In this document: piece after piece, positions 34,807-42,300 of the stretch
How positions within the stretch are numbered: position 1 is the stretch's first letter
Layout of the letters: each line of letters opens with the position of its first letter
NCBI RefSeq assembly: GCF_002572525.1
Contig: NZ_PDBS01000001.1
Coordinates: 682,001 to 746,000 of the forward strand
Direction: 5' to 3'
Source: Natrinema sp. CBA1119
GTDB lineage: Archaea > Halobacteriota > Halobacteria > Halobacteriales > Natrialbaceae
Length of the DNA stretch: 64,000 nucleotides
Notes under the pieces: model-generated
The model's database searches: none
Told to the model about the DNA's origin: nothing
The model's input: the letters and a program-made list of their open reading frames with translations, nothing else
Translations under genes and position numbers: made by a program

Positions 34807-35859
34807 CTATCGCTGGTCACCGTGACTCACGTCGAACGGTCCCTCATCGGGATCCTTCTGGGGGACCATCGGGCCGACCGACGCGGTCCGGCGCGTGATG
34901 GTCGCGGTCCGGAGAATGTAGGAGACGAGCAAGGCGAGCGGCGAGAGCACGATGAGAATCAGCGCGCTCACGACGTAGGGGAGCACGACGGCGCTGACGC
35001 TCGGTCCGGTCACGTCGGCGTAGAGGAAGCCGACGAGGATCGCCGACAGGATCGACGGCACGCCACAGTACACCGTGAGCTGCGAGAACCGGGTGAGTTC
35101 CTGTTGCAGGTAGGTCGTTTTGAACTGCTCTCGAGCCACGTGGAACAGCTCCAGGGACTCGATCAGGTCGTCGAGTTGCGCCATCGCGGCCGGCGACAGC
35201 GAGTCCGCGTACTCGCCGCGCAGGTGGGTTCCGACGTACAGATGCCAGGACTCGTCGTACGTGATCGCCGCCGAGACGGCCGAGAACGTGTCGAATTTGG
35301 ATTTCTCTATTCGGTCCTCGATCCGGTCCGTCCGTTCCCGAACGCCGTTCGTGTATCGAACGACCGTTTCGCGCAGCTCATCGTCATCGTGCGTCGCGAC
35401 GGCGTCGGCGAACCCGGCAGCGTCGTGATGGATCGATTCGACGATCAACTCGAGCACCCGCGTGGGCGACGCTGGGCTCGCGGGAACGGCCGCGTCGTCC
35501 GCAACGGCCTGCCGGAACTCGATGACCGCGTCGAGTCGCTCGCGGGCCTTGCCCGCCGCGCTGAACTCCTGAGAGAGGATGAGCTGGTTGACCGAGACGA
35601 CCAGCGTCACGAGCGAGAACGTCCCCGCGATCATCCCGCTCGCGACGCGCGTCACGGAGTTCGGGTTGACAAAGGTAATGACGCCGAGTTCGTACAACCC
35701 GACGAGGAGAACGAAGATACCGATCAAAACTGTCGCCGCGACGGTTAACCGATTGCCCTCGACCAGAAACCACTCGCGGAACCGTGTCAACAACCCCGAC
35801 TGCGTCCCGATATCGGCACCGTAGGACTCGAGCGTCTCATCGGTCTCGGAGGACCCCAT
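34807..35859 (-). CDS. Membrane protein, tandem paralogue A, function unknown
   Basis: The 350-residue protein begins MGSSETDETLESYGADIGTQ and has two N-terminal membrane helices, a long soluble domain (residues 120-265), and two C-terminal helices (SQLTVYCGVPSILSAILVGF and following). It matches the downstream gene throughout, including VNQLILSQEFSAAGKARERL and FKTTYLQQEL. Both end with a similar segment (ILRTATITRRTASVGP against ILRIATVAKRTLAMGP). They are 69 nt apart and probably cotranscribed, and may form a heteromer. ATG 35859 is chosen because 16 residues upstream are hydrophobic and atypical. Confidence 0.85.
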   Translation of the reverse strand: MGSSETDETLESYGADIGTQSGLLTRFREWFLVEGNRLTVAATVLIGIFVLLVGLYELGVITFVNPNSVTRVASGMIAGTFSLVTLVVSVNQLILSQEFSAAGKARERLDAVIEFRQAVADDAAVPASPASPTRVLELIVESIHHDAAGFADAVATHDDDELRETVVRYTNGVRERTDRIEDRIEKSKFDTFSAVSAAITYDESWHLYVGTHLRGEYADSLSPAAMAQLDDLIESLELFHVAREQFKTTYLQQELTRFSQLTVYCGVPSILSAILVGFLYADVTGPSVSAVVLPYVVSALILIVLSPLALLVSYILRTATITRRTASVGPMVPQKDPDEGPFDVSHGDQR

Positions 35860-36085
35860 AGCGACACGTTCAACCGACCCGACAATAAGAGCCGTCGTTG
35901 CAGACACCGCCAGCGGGACACGCTTCGTCGGCTCGATACGAGACGCGCAGTATCCGTGAACGACCGGTCCGGTATCGACGGCTGGTGACTCGAGCGCTTC
36001 AAGGCCTACACTGAAATGCGTCCACGGTGTCGAACCGATACATGCACGGTGACGGAACGAACTCGCGGACGAGCGCTCGGCGGCG

Positions 36086-36598
36086 ATGACCGGGGCGGAA
36101 CCGACGAGCAGGCGGCGAGTACTCGCGACACTGGGGTCAGGTATCGCGGCCGCGGCCGCGGGCTGTCTCGGCGGTAACGGCGGTCTCGGCGGCCAACCGA
36201 CCTACGAGGACGGCACCGTTAGCGGGATCAACGAGAGCAACGTCTCCAATCGGTCGGCGAGCGAGATGTCCACGGCAGCGTCGCTCGCCCAACAACAGCC
36301 CAGCAGCGCGGTGACACCGCTCAATCCAATCTCGCTGCGCGGCCACGAGTTCGTCGTCGAGAACGGCTATCTCGGCTCGACGATTCAGGGAACCGTCGAA
36401 AACACGGGAACCGATCGGATCCAGACCGTCGAAGTACGAACGCGCGTCTACGACGACGGCGGCAACATGCTCGGCCGCTATCTCGCCAGCACCGGCGACC
36501 TCAACGGCGGCTCGACCTGGGAGTTTCAGGTGATCGTCCTCGAGGCACCGTCAGACGTCGCCAGCTACGATATTACCGTTCTGGGAACGCCCTCCTGA
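36086..36598 (+). CDS. Tat lipoprotein with FxLYD-like domain
   Basis: The 170-residue protein has a twin-arginine lipoprotein signal (SRRRVLATLGSGIAAAAAGC), so it is exported and lipid-anchored. A Gly/Asn/Ser-rich linker (residues 30-75) leads to a beta-rich domain (HEFVVENGYLGSTIQGTVEN ... VEVRTRVYDDGGNMLG) that resembles the FxLYD/DUF3426 fold, a small Ig-like sandwich. No enzymatic residues are apparent. It lies between two minus-strand genes and is probably monocistronic. Role at the surface is unknown. Confidence 0.82.
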   Translation: MTGAEPTSRRRVLATLGSGIAAAAAGCLGGNGGLGGQPTYEDGTVSGINESNVSNRSASEMSTAASLAQQQPSSAVTPLNPISLRGHEFVVENGYLGSTIQGTVENTGTDRIQTVEVRTRVYDDGGNMLGRYLASTGDLNGGSTWEFQVIVLEAPSDVASYDITVLGTPS

Positions 36599-36676
36599 CG
36601 GCCCTGAGCCGGGCCTCGAGTCGCCCACAGCGGGACGGTCTCATTGAGCTATCGCGCACGAGGGGCCCGAATCGGA

Positions 36677-37024
36677 TCACTCGGGCGACCCGTTCAGTAG
36701 TTCGTCGGCGACTTCCTCGTAGACCATTTCGGCGCTGACAGCGAGCGTGTACGCTGGTCGCCCCTTCCCCGTCGGCGACGTTTCCGCCGGACTGACCTCG
36801 TCGACGAGGCCCTCGTCCTCGAGACGGTACAGCGATCGGATCACGTCGGCCTCGGTGATCGTCCCGACGACCTCCGTGTCGACCTCGGGGAGGTGCCGCT
36901 GGCAGTGCTGTCGCAGTTCGTGCGTCTGAACCGGCGTCTCGTTCTCGCTGGCGAGTTCGGTGACCGCGAGCAGGATTATCTGATTGGTCAGCGAGACTGA
37001 TTCGAACGGCGACTCGTTGCTCAT
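36677..37024 (-). CDS. Small winged-helix regulator downstream of pspA
   Basis: The 115-residue protein starts MSNESPFESVSLTNQIILLA and has a winged helix (TELASENETPVQTHELRQHC ... DVIRSLYRLEDEGLVDEVSP) followed by KGRPAYTLAVSAEMVYEEV, a PadR/MarR-like wing. It lies 152 nt downstream of pspA on the same strand. An inverted repeat ATAGTG-CA-CACTAT straddles its start codon (37023-37036), suggesting autoregulation. It may control the membrane-stress gene pspA; this is inferred from proximity alone. Confidence 0.8.
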   Translation of the reverse strand: MSNESPFESVSLTNQIILLAVTELASENETPVQTHELRQHCQRHLPEVDTEVVGTITEADVIRSLYRLEDEGLVDEVSPAETSPTGKGRPAYTLAVSAEMVYEEVADELLNGSPE

Positions 37025-37036
37025 AGTGCACACTAT
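37023..37036 (-). promoter_or_regulatory. Inverted-repeat operator candidate at the start of the small regulator
   Basis: ATAGTG-CA-CACTAT has perfect 6-bp arms and overlaps the ATG (37022-37024) of the HTH gene. A bound dimer would block transcription or initiation. Consistent with autoregulation; unproven. Confidence 0.4.
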
Positions 37037-37176
37037 ATCATGAACGATGGTAACCGTTTCTCTCCCTCCCAAAGAGACAGAATCGCAGTTCCCAGTCGAG
37101 AACGGGTGTACGCCCCGGTGTCCGGCGGATCGATTCTCGGCCCGTCCGCGGGATCAGCATCGTCAACGAATCCCGT

Positions 37177-38055
37177 TCAGGCGTTCTCTTCGTCCTGTAA
37201 CTCCGCGAGTTCGGCCTCGACGTCTTCCCGATCCTCGCCCTCGAGTTCCGTGAGTTCCTCCTCGTCGACCTCTCCTCCGGCATCGGAATCGGCCGCGGCG
37301 TCGGACCCACCCTCGGATTCGACCGCCGCGTCGGTCTCGCCGGCGGCTTCGGACTCGCCCGCTCCGACCTCGGATTTGAGCGTCTCGAGTTCGGCTTCGA
37401 CGCCGCTGTCGGTCGAGAGCTGCTCGAGTTCGCGGTCGATGGTGTCCTTGTCGGAGAGGACGTCCTCGAACGCGCCGGACTCGTGGAGTTCGTCCATCGC
37501 GGCGGCGCGGGCCTCCATATCCTCGGTCTGCTCCTCGGCGCGCTCGATGGCGCGGCCAACGTCCTCGAACTCCTCGCCGGTAGCCGTCATCGCCTCGGAA
37601 ACCGTTGAACTCGCCTTGGCAGCCTCGTGGCGGGCTTTCATCGTCTCCTTTTTCGTCCGGAACTCCTCGATACGGCTCTGGAGTTCGTCTTTCTGTTCGA
37701 TCAGGCGATCTTGCTGGTTCTGCAGGTCCGAGATCTGGCGCTCCAGGTCCTCGATCTGGTTCATCTTCGTCTTCTTCTTCTCGAGGGCCTGTCGCGCCAG
37801 ATCCTCCCGGCCCTGCTGGACCGCCGTTCGAGCCTGTCCGTTGTGTTTCTCGACGTTTTCCTCGAGGCGGCGTTTTTGCATCTCGAGGCGCTTTTTCTGC
37901 GTGGTCAGATCGGCGATGCCCCGTTTGACCTGCTGGAGCTGGTCGCGCATCTGCTCGTAGGAGTAGTCGAGCGTTTCGGTCGGATCCTCCGCCCGGTTGA
38001 GCACCGAGTTGAGCTTCGACCGGATGACGTAGGAAGTCCGAGAGAGGATGCCCAT
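37177..38055 (-). CDS. pspA: PspA/IM30 family membrane-stress protein
   Basis: The 292-residue protein starts MGILSRTSYVIRSKLNSVLN, the N-terminal amphipathic helix of PspA/IM30, then YSYEQMRDQLQQVKRGIADL and long coiled coils through residue 200. Residues 215-292 are an acidic disordered extension rich in Glu, Asp and Ala, longer than bacterial PspA. PspA and relatives of the ESCRT-III superfamily bind and protect the cytoplasmic membrane during stress. TATA-like TTTTTAA (38081-38088, minus strand) lies 27-33 nt before the ATG, supporting this start; a longer upstream frame crosses the MITE copy and is not used. A small HTH gene follows. Confidence 0.92.
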   Translation of the reverse strand: MGILSRTSYVIRSKLNSVLNRAEDPTETLDYSYEQMRDQLQQVKRGIADLTTQKKRLEMQKRRLEENVEKHNGQARTAVQQGREDLARQALEKKKTKMNQIEDLERQISDLQNQQDRLIEQKDELQSRIEEFRTKKETMKARHEAAKASSTVSEAMTATGEEFEDVGRAIERAEEQTEDMEARAAAMDELHESGAFEDVLSDKDTIDRELEQLSTDSGVEAELETLKSEVGAGESEAAGETDAAVESEGGSDAAADSDAGGEVDEEELTELEGEDREDVEAELAELQDEENA

Positions 38056-38212
38056 ACTCGCAACGTATCGTTCCCCGGCCTTAAAAACATCACTTCGGTA
38101 ACAGTCCGCGACGAACGGAACGAACCCCGCAGTGAGAGCCCGGCGCTGTCCCGGTTCGATCTCGTCTCCGAAGCACCTGAGACGCTGGCGACTCACGTCG
38201 CGCTCGAGGTGA

Positions 38213-38294
38213 TATAGTCGCCACTGAAAGTTACTGCACACCTAATCGCACGACTGCGCTGCGATCAGTGTGTATCGTTTCAGTGGCGACTATA
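38213..38294. mobile_element. MITE-like palindromic element, copy 2 (complete, 82 bp)
   Basis: It begins TATAGTCGCCACTGAAAG and ends TTTCAGTGGCGACTATA, an inverted repeat of 17 bp with a single mismatch. The interior has diverged from copy 1. It lies 5 bp beyond the ArsR-type gene's stop codon and 158 bp upstream of the pspA start, outside the core pspA promoter. No coding capacity. Confidence 0.75.
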
Positions 38295-38298
38295 GTTA

Positions 38299-39153
38299 TC
38301 AGTCAACGGCGACCGACCGAACGGCAAGCGCCTCGTCGACGACGATCGTGGCCGTTCCCGCTTCGTCCTCGACTTCGAGCGCGAGCCGAACGGGGTCCCG
38401 GGATTCGACCCACGTCGTCGGCGTCGGCAACTCCCAGTCTGGACGCTCGAGATCGACGCCGATATCGCCGAGTGCACTGGCGACGCGATCCTCGAACAGC
38501 AACGGTGAGAGCGGTTCCACGCCGACCAGAAACGTGCAGGTGTCGCACGCGATCTCGACTGGAGTATCGTCTGCAATGTCGTCGAGAGGAACGTCGACGG
38601 TTGTCGTTCCCGCACAGAACGGACACTGACCGTCGCGAGCCAGTCCGATATGGTATCTGGCGCGGCGGGCAGTCGCTCGAGCGACTGCCCGAGCGCTTCG
38701 CCCCGCGAACCCGTTTTTCGGGAACGGATACGTGAAGCCGGGCCAGTCATCACACGCCGTACACTCGACGGAGACAAATCCCCGGTCGTACCGCAGGATC
38801 GCCGCCGAGTCGCACCGCGGACACGTCGAGTCGATCGCCGTCGGTTCGTACTCGAGGGATTCGGTCGGGCGATGCGCGAGCACGGCCCGGTACAGCGCCG
38901 TCACGCTCGCCGTCGGAACGTAGCCGTCCTCGACCTGCCGAACGTACACGCCGCGGAGCTTGTCGAGGTGGTAGTTGAACTTCCCGCTGTCGCGCATCCC
39001 GACCGCGTCCATCAGCTCCGCGTACGATTTCGGGGCCGTGTACACCGCGTGCCAGTCCTCGAGCAACGCCAGGAGGATCTCGAGACGGATCTCGTGGTCG
39101 AGCAGCGAGAACGCCTCCCGAACTGCGGCCTCCGTCCGGTCGTCCGGTTCCAT
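38299..39153 (-). CDS. ArsR-type regulator with zinc ribbons (DUF7351-like)
   Basis: The 284-residue protein starts MEPDDRTEAAVREAFSLLDH and has a winged helix in residues 10-90 (DSGKFNYHLDKLRGVYVRQV). Two zinc ribbons follow: CPRCDSAAIL with CTACD (about residues 110-135) and CPFCAGTT with CDTCT (about 176-205). The C-terminus (residues 215-284) is a beta-rich domain. Such proteins resemble haloarchaeal DUF7351 regulators with zinc fingers, from memory. It diverges from the M23 peptidase, and a perfect 16-bp palindrome at 39229-39244 lies between them, a plausible shared operator. Confidence 0.85.
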   Translation of the reverse strand: MEPDDRTEAAVREAFSLLDHEIRLEILLALLEDWHAVYTAPKSYAELMDAVGMRDSGKFNYHLDKLRGVYVRQVEDGYVPTASVTALYRAVLAHRPTESLEYEPTAIDSTCPRCDSAAILRYDRGFVSVECTACDDWPGFTYPFPKNGFAGRSARAVARATARRARYHIGLARDGQCPFCAGTTTVDVPLDDIADDTPVEIACDTCTFLVGVEPLSPLLFEDRVASALGDIGVDLERPDWELPTPTTWVESRDPVRLALEVEDEAGTATIVVDEALAVRSVAVD

Positions 39154-39228
39154 GCGGTACCGTAGTCCCGACGGCCCATTGATCGTTCCGGACGGGCGTG
39201 CGACAATAGAGGTGTGCTAACATAGCTG

Positions 39229-39244
39229 GTGAACTGCAGTTCAC
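39229..39244. promoter_or_regulatory. Perfect 16-bp palindrome between divergent regulator and peptidase genes
   Basis: GTGAACTGCAGTTCAC is fully self-complementary. It lies 76 bp upstream of the ArsR-type gene start and 38 bp upstream of the ATG at 39282. A symmetric dimer-binding site is the simplest reading, with the neighbouring regulator as the likely ligand. Confidence 0.5.
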
Positions 39245-39281
39245 AAAGCGATTACGTGCCTTTCGCCCCATGGTTGTATCA

Positions 39282-40838
39282 ATGACCGAACGGAGGACGA
39301 TAGCCGAATCAACGCTCGCCTCTCGGCTTCGGGGCCGCCTCCGCTCGTTCGAGCCGATATACCTCGCACTACTGGGGGTGCTGGCCCTTCCTAGCTACGT
39401 CTTCGACTCGCTGGCCGTACTCGAGGTCTTCGAAATCTTCTTCCTCTTTTTCCTCTGGCCGTTCGTCTCGCCGCTGCTGGATCTGGCGCTGCGACGCGGG
39501 ACCGACGAGGGGCGCGAGGAGCCGACCGACTGGCTCCACATGGGGAGTTGGCGGGAGTACGCGGCGTGGTTCCTGACGATGCCGCTGACGATTCTCAACC
39601 CGCTCGTACTGGCACAGGACCTCTCGCAGTGGCTCGGGACCGCCGTCGCGTTCGTCCGCCACCGCGGGACGTTCCCCGACGTCGAAAGCTACGATCAGCA
39701 GGTGTCCTACCGGCTCCCGTTCGACGGCACCTGGACCGTCGTCAACGGGAGCTACGACCACGACTACTCCCACTCGTGGCTCCCGGTGACCCAGCGCTAC
39801 GCCTACGACTTCGTGATCACCGACGCGGACCGGCGGACCTCCCCCGACAGCTCCGGATCGGCGGTGGACTCGTACTACTGCTACGACGAACCGATCCTCG
39901 CTCCCGCCGACGGCGTCGTGGTCGACGTCTTCGATACCGACTTCGAGTCGCCCCGTGGCGGCGGCCTCTCCCATCCGCTGAAACGGGACATCCGCGGGAG
40001 CTACGTCGTGATCCAGCACGCCCCCGACGAGTACAGCTGTCTCGCCCATCTGGTCCCCGGCAGCGTGGCGGTCTCCACCGGGGACCGCGTCGAACGCGGA
40101 CGGGAGATCGGCCGCTGTGGCCACTCCGGGAACTCCTCGGAGCCACATCTCCACTTCCAGCTACAGGACCACCCCCGCTTCGAACTCGCGGCGGGGCTCC
40201 CGATCGCCTTCGACGGCGTCGACGCCGAGTGGCCGGGCGCGAAAGCGGCGATCGACGACCCGCAGCCCAGCGGGGCTGGCGACACTACTAACGCTCCACT
40301 CGAGGACGCCCCCGACGCCGGCCGCACGTCCCTCACGGCCGGCCAACGCGTCGCACACGTCGAACCGACCGACGGGGCCTCGAGTCCGGAGCGGGACGAC
40401 ACACTCGATATCACGGCCGAGAGCGACGCAGCGCAATCGACCGCTGGTAGCGGCGGGCGACTCGCCGCAACGCAACGCGCCGCGTTCGGAGCCTGCGTCG
40501 GCGGCGCCGTCGCCGTCCTGGGGCCGATCTTCGTGTCCCGGTCCGCCGTTGCGCTCCTGCTGGTCGCCGGGGTCGCGCTCGCGGTTGGCTGGCGCGGCTG
40601 GGTCGCAGTCCGCTGGAACGCCGCCGAGCGGCGTCCCGGCGGCCTCGGCATCGCGATTGGCCTCGGGCTCGTCGCGGCGACCGTCCGGTTCACCGGGGCC
40701 GGAGCGTCCCTCGAGATCGGAACCCAGACGCTCGGTGCCCTCGCTCTCCTCGCCGGCTTCGTCGCCTACGCCGTCCTCGGCGAGTACGAACGGCACCGCA
40801 TGCGCGAGTCGTTCCCGACCGTTCGGGTCCGGACCTGA
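39282..40838 (+). CDS. M23 family metallopeptidase fused to membrane helices
   Basis: The 518-residue protein starts MTERRTIAESTLASRLRGRL (an ATG at 39270 is also in frame). N-terminal hydrophobic segments (residues 30-75, 110-140) precede a LytM/M23 domain with HAPDEYSCLAHLVPGS and the zinc motif PHLHFQLQ. After a Ser/Thr/Asp-rich linker there are about four more membrane helices (residues 395-500, VGGAVAVLGPIFVSRSAVAL and on). M23 enzymes cut Gly-containing peptides in bacterial murein; in an archaeon the target may be S-layer, pseudomurein-free surface proteins or bacterial rivals. The 16-bp palindrome upstream may control it. Confidence 0.88.
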   Translation: MTERRTIAESTLASRLRGRLRSFEPIYLALLGVLALPSYVFDSLAVLEVFEIFFLFFLWPFVSPLLDLALRRGTDEGREEPTDWLHMGSWREYAAWFLTMPLTILNPLVLAQDLSQWLGTAVAFVRHRGTFPDVESYDQQVSYRLPFDGTWTVVNGSYDHDYSHSWLPVTQRYAYDFVITDADRRTSPDSSGSAVDSYYCYDEPILAPADGVVVDVFDTDFESPRGGGLSHPLKRDIRGSYVVIQHAPDEYSCLAHLVPGSVAVSTGDRVERGREIGRCGHSGNSSEPHLHFQLQDHPRFELAAGLPIAFDGVDAEWPGAKAAIDDPQPSGAGDTTNAPLEDAPDAGRTSLTAGQRVAHVEPTDGASSPERDDTLDITAESDAAQSTAGSGGRLAATQRAAFGACVGGAVAVLGPIFVSRSAVALLLVAGVALAVGWRGWVAVRWNAAERRPGGLGIAIGLGLVAATVRFTGAGASLEIGTQTLGALALLAGFVAYAVLGEYERHRMRESFPTVRVRT

Positions 40839-40913
40839 ACGCGGCTCGGGCCGCCGGCTCGAGTCCGCCCCCGACGGCGGGGATTGATTAGCGCCGGTTC
40901 GGAACGACCAGAC

Positions 40914-41534
40914 ATGAGCGACGTCCTAATACCCGGCGGTCGCGACGTCCGGGGGACGCTCGAGGAACCGACCGACGAGCCGCGGGCGATCGTCGTCGCC
41001 TGTCCGCCTCATCCCCAACAGGGCGGCTCGCGGAGCGACGAGCGGCTCCGTGCGGTCTCGGGGGCGCTTTCCGAGGTGGGCATCGTCTGCCTGCGGTTCG
41101 ATTACGGTTCGTGGGACGAGGGCTACGGCGAGCGGGAAGACGTTCGCAACGCCGTCCGGTGGGCCCGCGAGGAGTACAACGGTGGCGACGACGGGCTTCC
41201 GGTCGGGCTCTTCGGCTACAGCTTCGGCGCGTCCCTGGCCCTGCTCGCCGCGGCCGACACTGACCCCGACGCCGTCGCCGTCCTCGCGCCGACCGCGCGA
41301 CTCGCCGCCGACCTCGACGCGCTCGCGGCACTCGAGTCGCTCGAGGCCCCCGTCCACGTTTGCTACGGCGAACGGGACGCGACCGTCGACTGGGAACCGA
41401 TCGTCGAACGGGCGCGAGAGCGCGGCGACGCGGTCACCGCGCTATCGGGCGATCACTTCTTCGGCGGCGAGCACGACGAAATCGCGGGCGCAGTCGGTGG
41501 GTTTTTCGAGCGGACGCTGCTCGAGTCGGCGTGA
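40914..41534 (+). CDS. Alpha/beta hydrolase, small serine esterase-like
   Basis: The 206-residue protein starts MSDVLIPGGRDVRGTLEEPT and contains the nucleophile elbow GYSFGA with Ser103, an acid candidate in ERDATVD and the catalytic His in SGDHFFGG, so the triad is complete. PPHPQQGGS near the N-terminus and DYGSWDEGYGE are typical of a dienelactone-hydrolase-like or COG2945 alpha/beta hydrolase. It lacks a signal peptide and is cytoplasmic. Substrate is not known. It follows the M23 gene by 75 nt on the same strand. Confidence 0.87.
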   Translation: MSDVLIPGGRDVRGTLEEPTDEPRAIVVACPPHPQQGGSRSDERLRAVSGALSEVGIVCLRFDYGSWDEGYGEREDVRNAVRWAREEYNGGDDGLPVGLFGYSFGASLALLAAADTDPDAVAVLAPTARLAADLDALAALESLEAPVHVCYGERDATVDWEPIVERARERGDAVTALSGDHFFGGEHDEIAGAVGGFFERTLLESA

Positions 41535-41660
41535 CGGCGCGACGACCGGTCACTTACTGAACGTTATTCCCCGTCCTCGAGGGAGTGGCGACCTGGCTCG
41601 AGTAGTAGTAGCAGCCGCAGTCGGGAGAGCGACTCGGGTGGGTGAACGGTGAGAGTACCG

Positions 41661-42083
41661 TTAGTTCCGGAGATCGGTTAGCGCTCCTACGCAAACGACT
41701 GCCGTCGCGACGTGCATCGCGCCGAGGATCGCACCGGCAACGAGGCTGCCACCGGGCTCACTGGGAATAACGGTGAAATCGGGTACCAGCGAGAGGAGAA
41801 GGACGATTGCCGCGACGGCTGCGAACAGTCGATTGGGATCGTCGGCGACTCGCGTGAGGACACCATAGGTCACGGTCGCACCGACGACGCCGAGGGTCGT
41901 GAACAGCGAGACGGGGGCGTAATTCAGTGCCATCAGCTCCGGGGCAATGCCGCCGGTGTTCGCTCCAAACACGATGAGCCAGTTGATCAGCAGTGACAGG
42001 ACGAGCGCTACCGCCCCCGATAGCGCGATATCCCTGTCGGAGGCCGTTCTGGACGATGACAAGAGATTCGTTTCCTGACCCAT
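41661..42083 (-). CDS. Four-helix membrane protein, DUF6069-like
   Basis: The 140-residue protein has about four hydrophobic segments (residues 20-45 AVALVLSLLINWLIVFGA, 57-78, 85-105 and 115-135). It resembles the DUF6069 family of small membrane proteins (from memory), without known function. The start ATG 42083 is clean. It lies between convergent and same-strand genes and is probably expressed alone. Confidence 0.8.
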   Translation of the reverse strand: MGQETNLLSSSRTASDRDIALSGAVALVLSLLINWLIVFGANTGGIAPELMALNYAPVSLFTTLGVVGATVTYGVLTRVADDPNRLFAAVAAIVLLLSLVPDFTVIPSEPGGSLVAGAILGAMHVATAVVCVGALTDLRN

Positions 42084-42300
42084 ATTCGCGTATACAATTC
42101 AGGCGGCGAAAAGCATTCTGACGGTATTCACATATTGATCGACCAGCGAAACGGGAGCGTTCACGAGAGTTGGATGGTGTATTTGCTACTCCGAGACTAC
42201 ATCCCGGAGCGGGCTGAAGCTGGGTTGTCAACGACCAGCCGTTGTGAGCGGCCGTTTGGAGAGTGTTCGTCCGAAGGATCTCTCGACAGCGCCGACACAC

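Noticed and set aside
33661-35748. 695-codon plus frame across the tandem membrane proteins
   Set aside because: The two minus genes share motifs with each other throughout, so they are real. The plus frame covers both and the gap between them, as shadows do.
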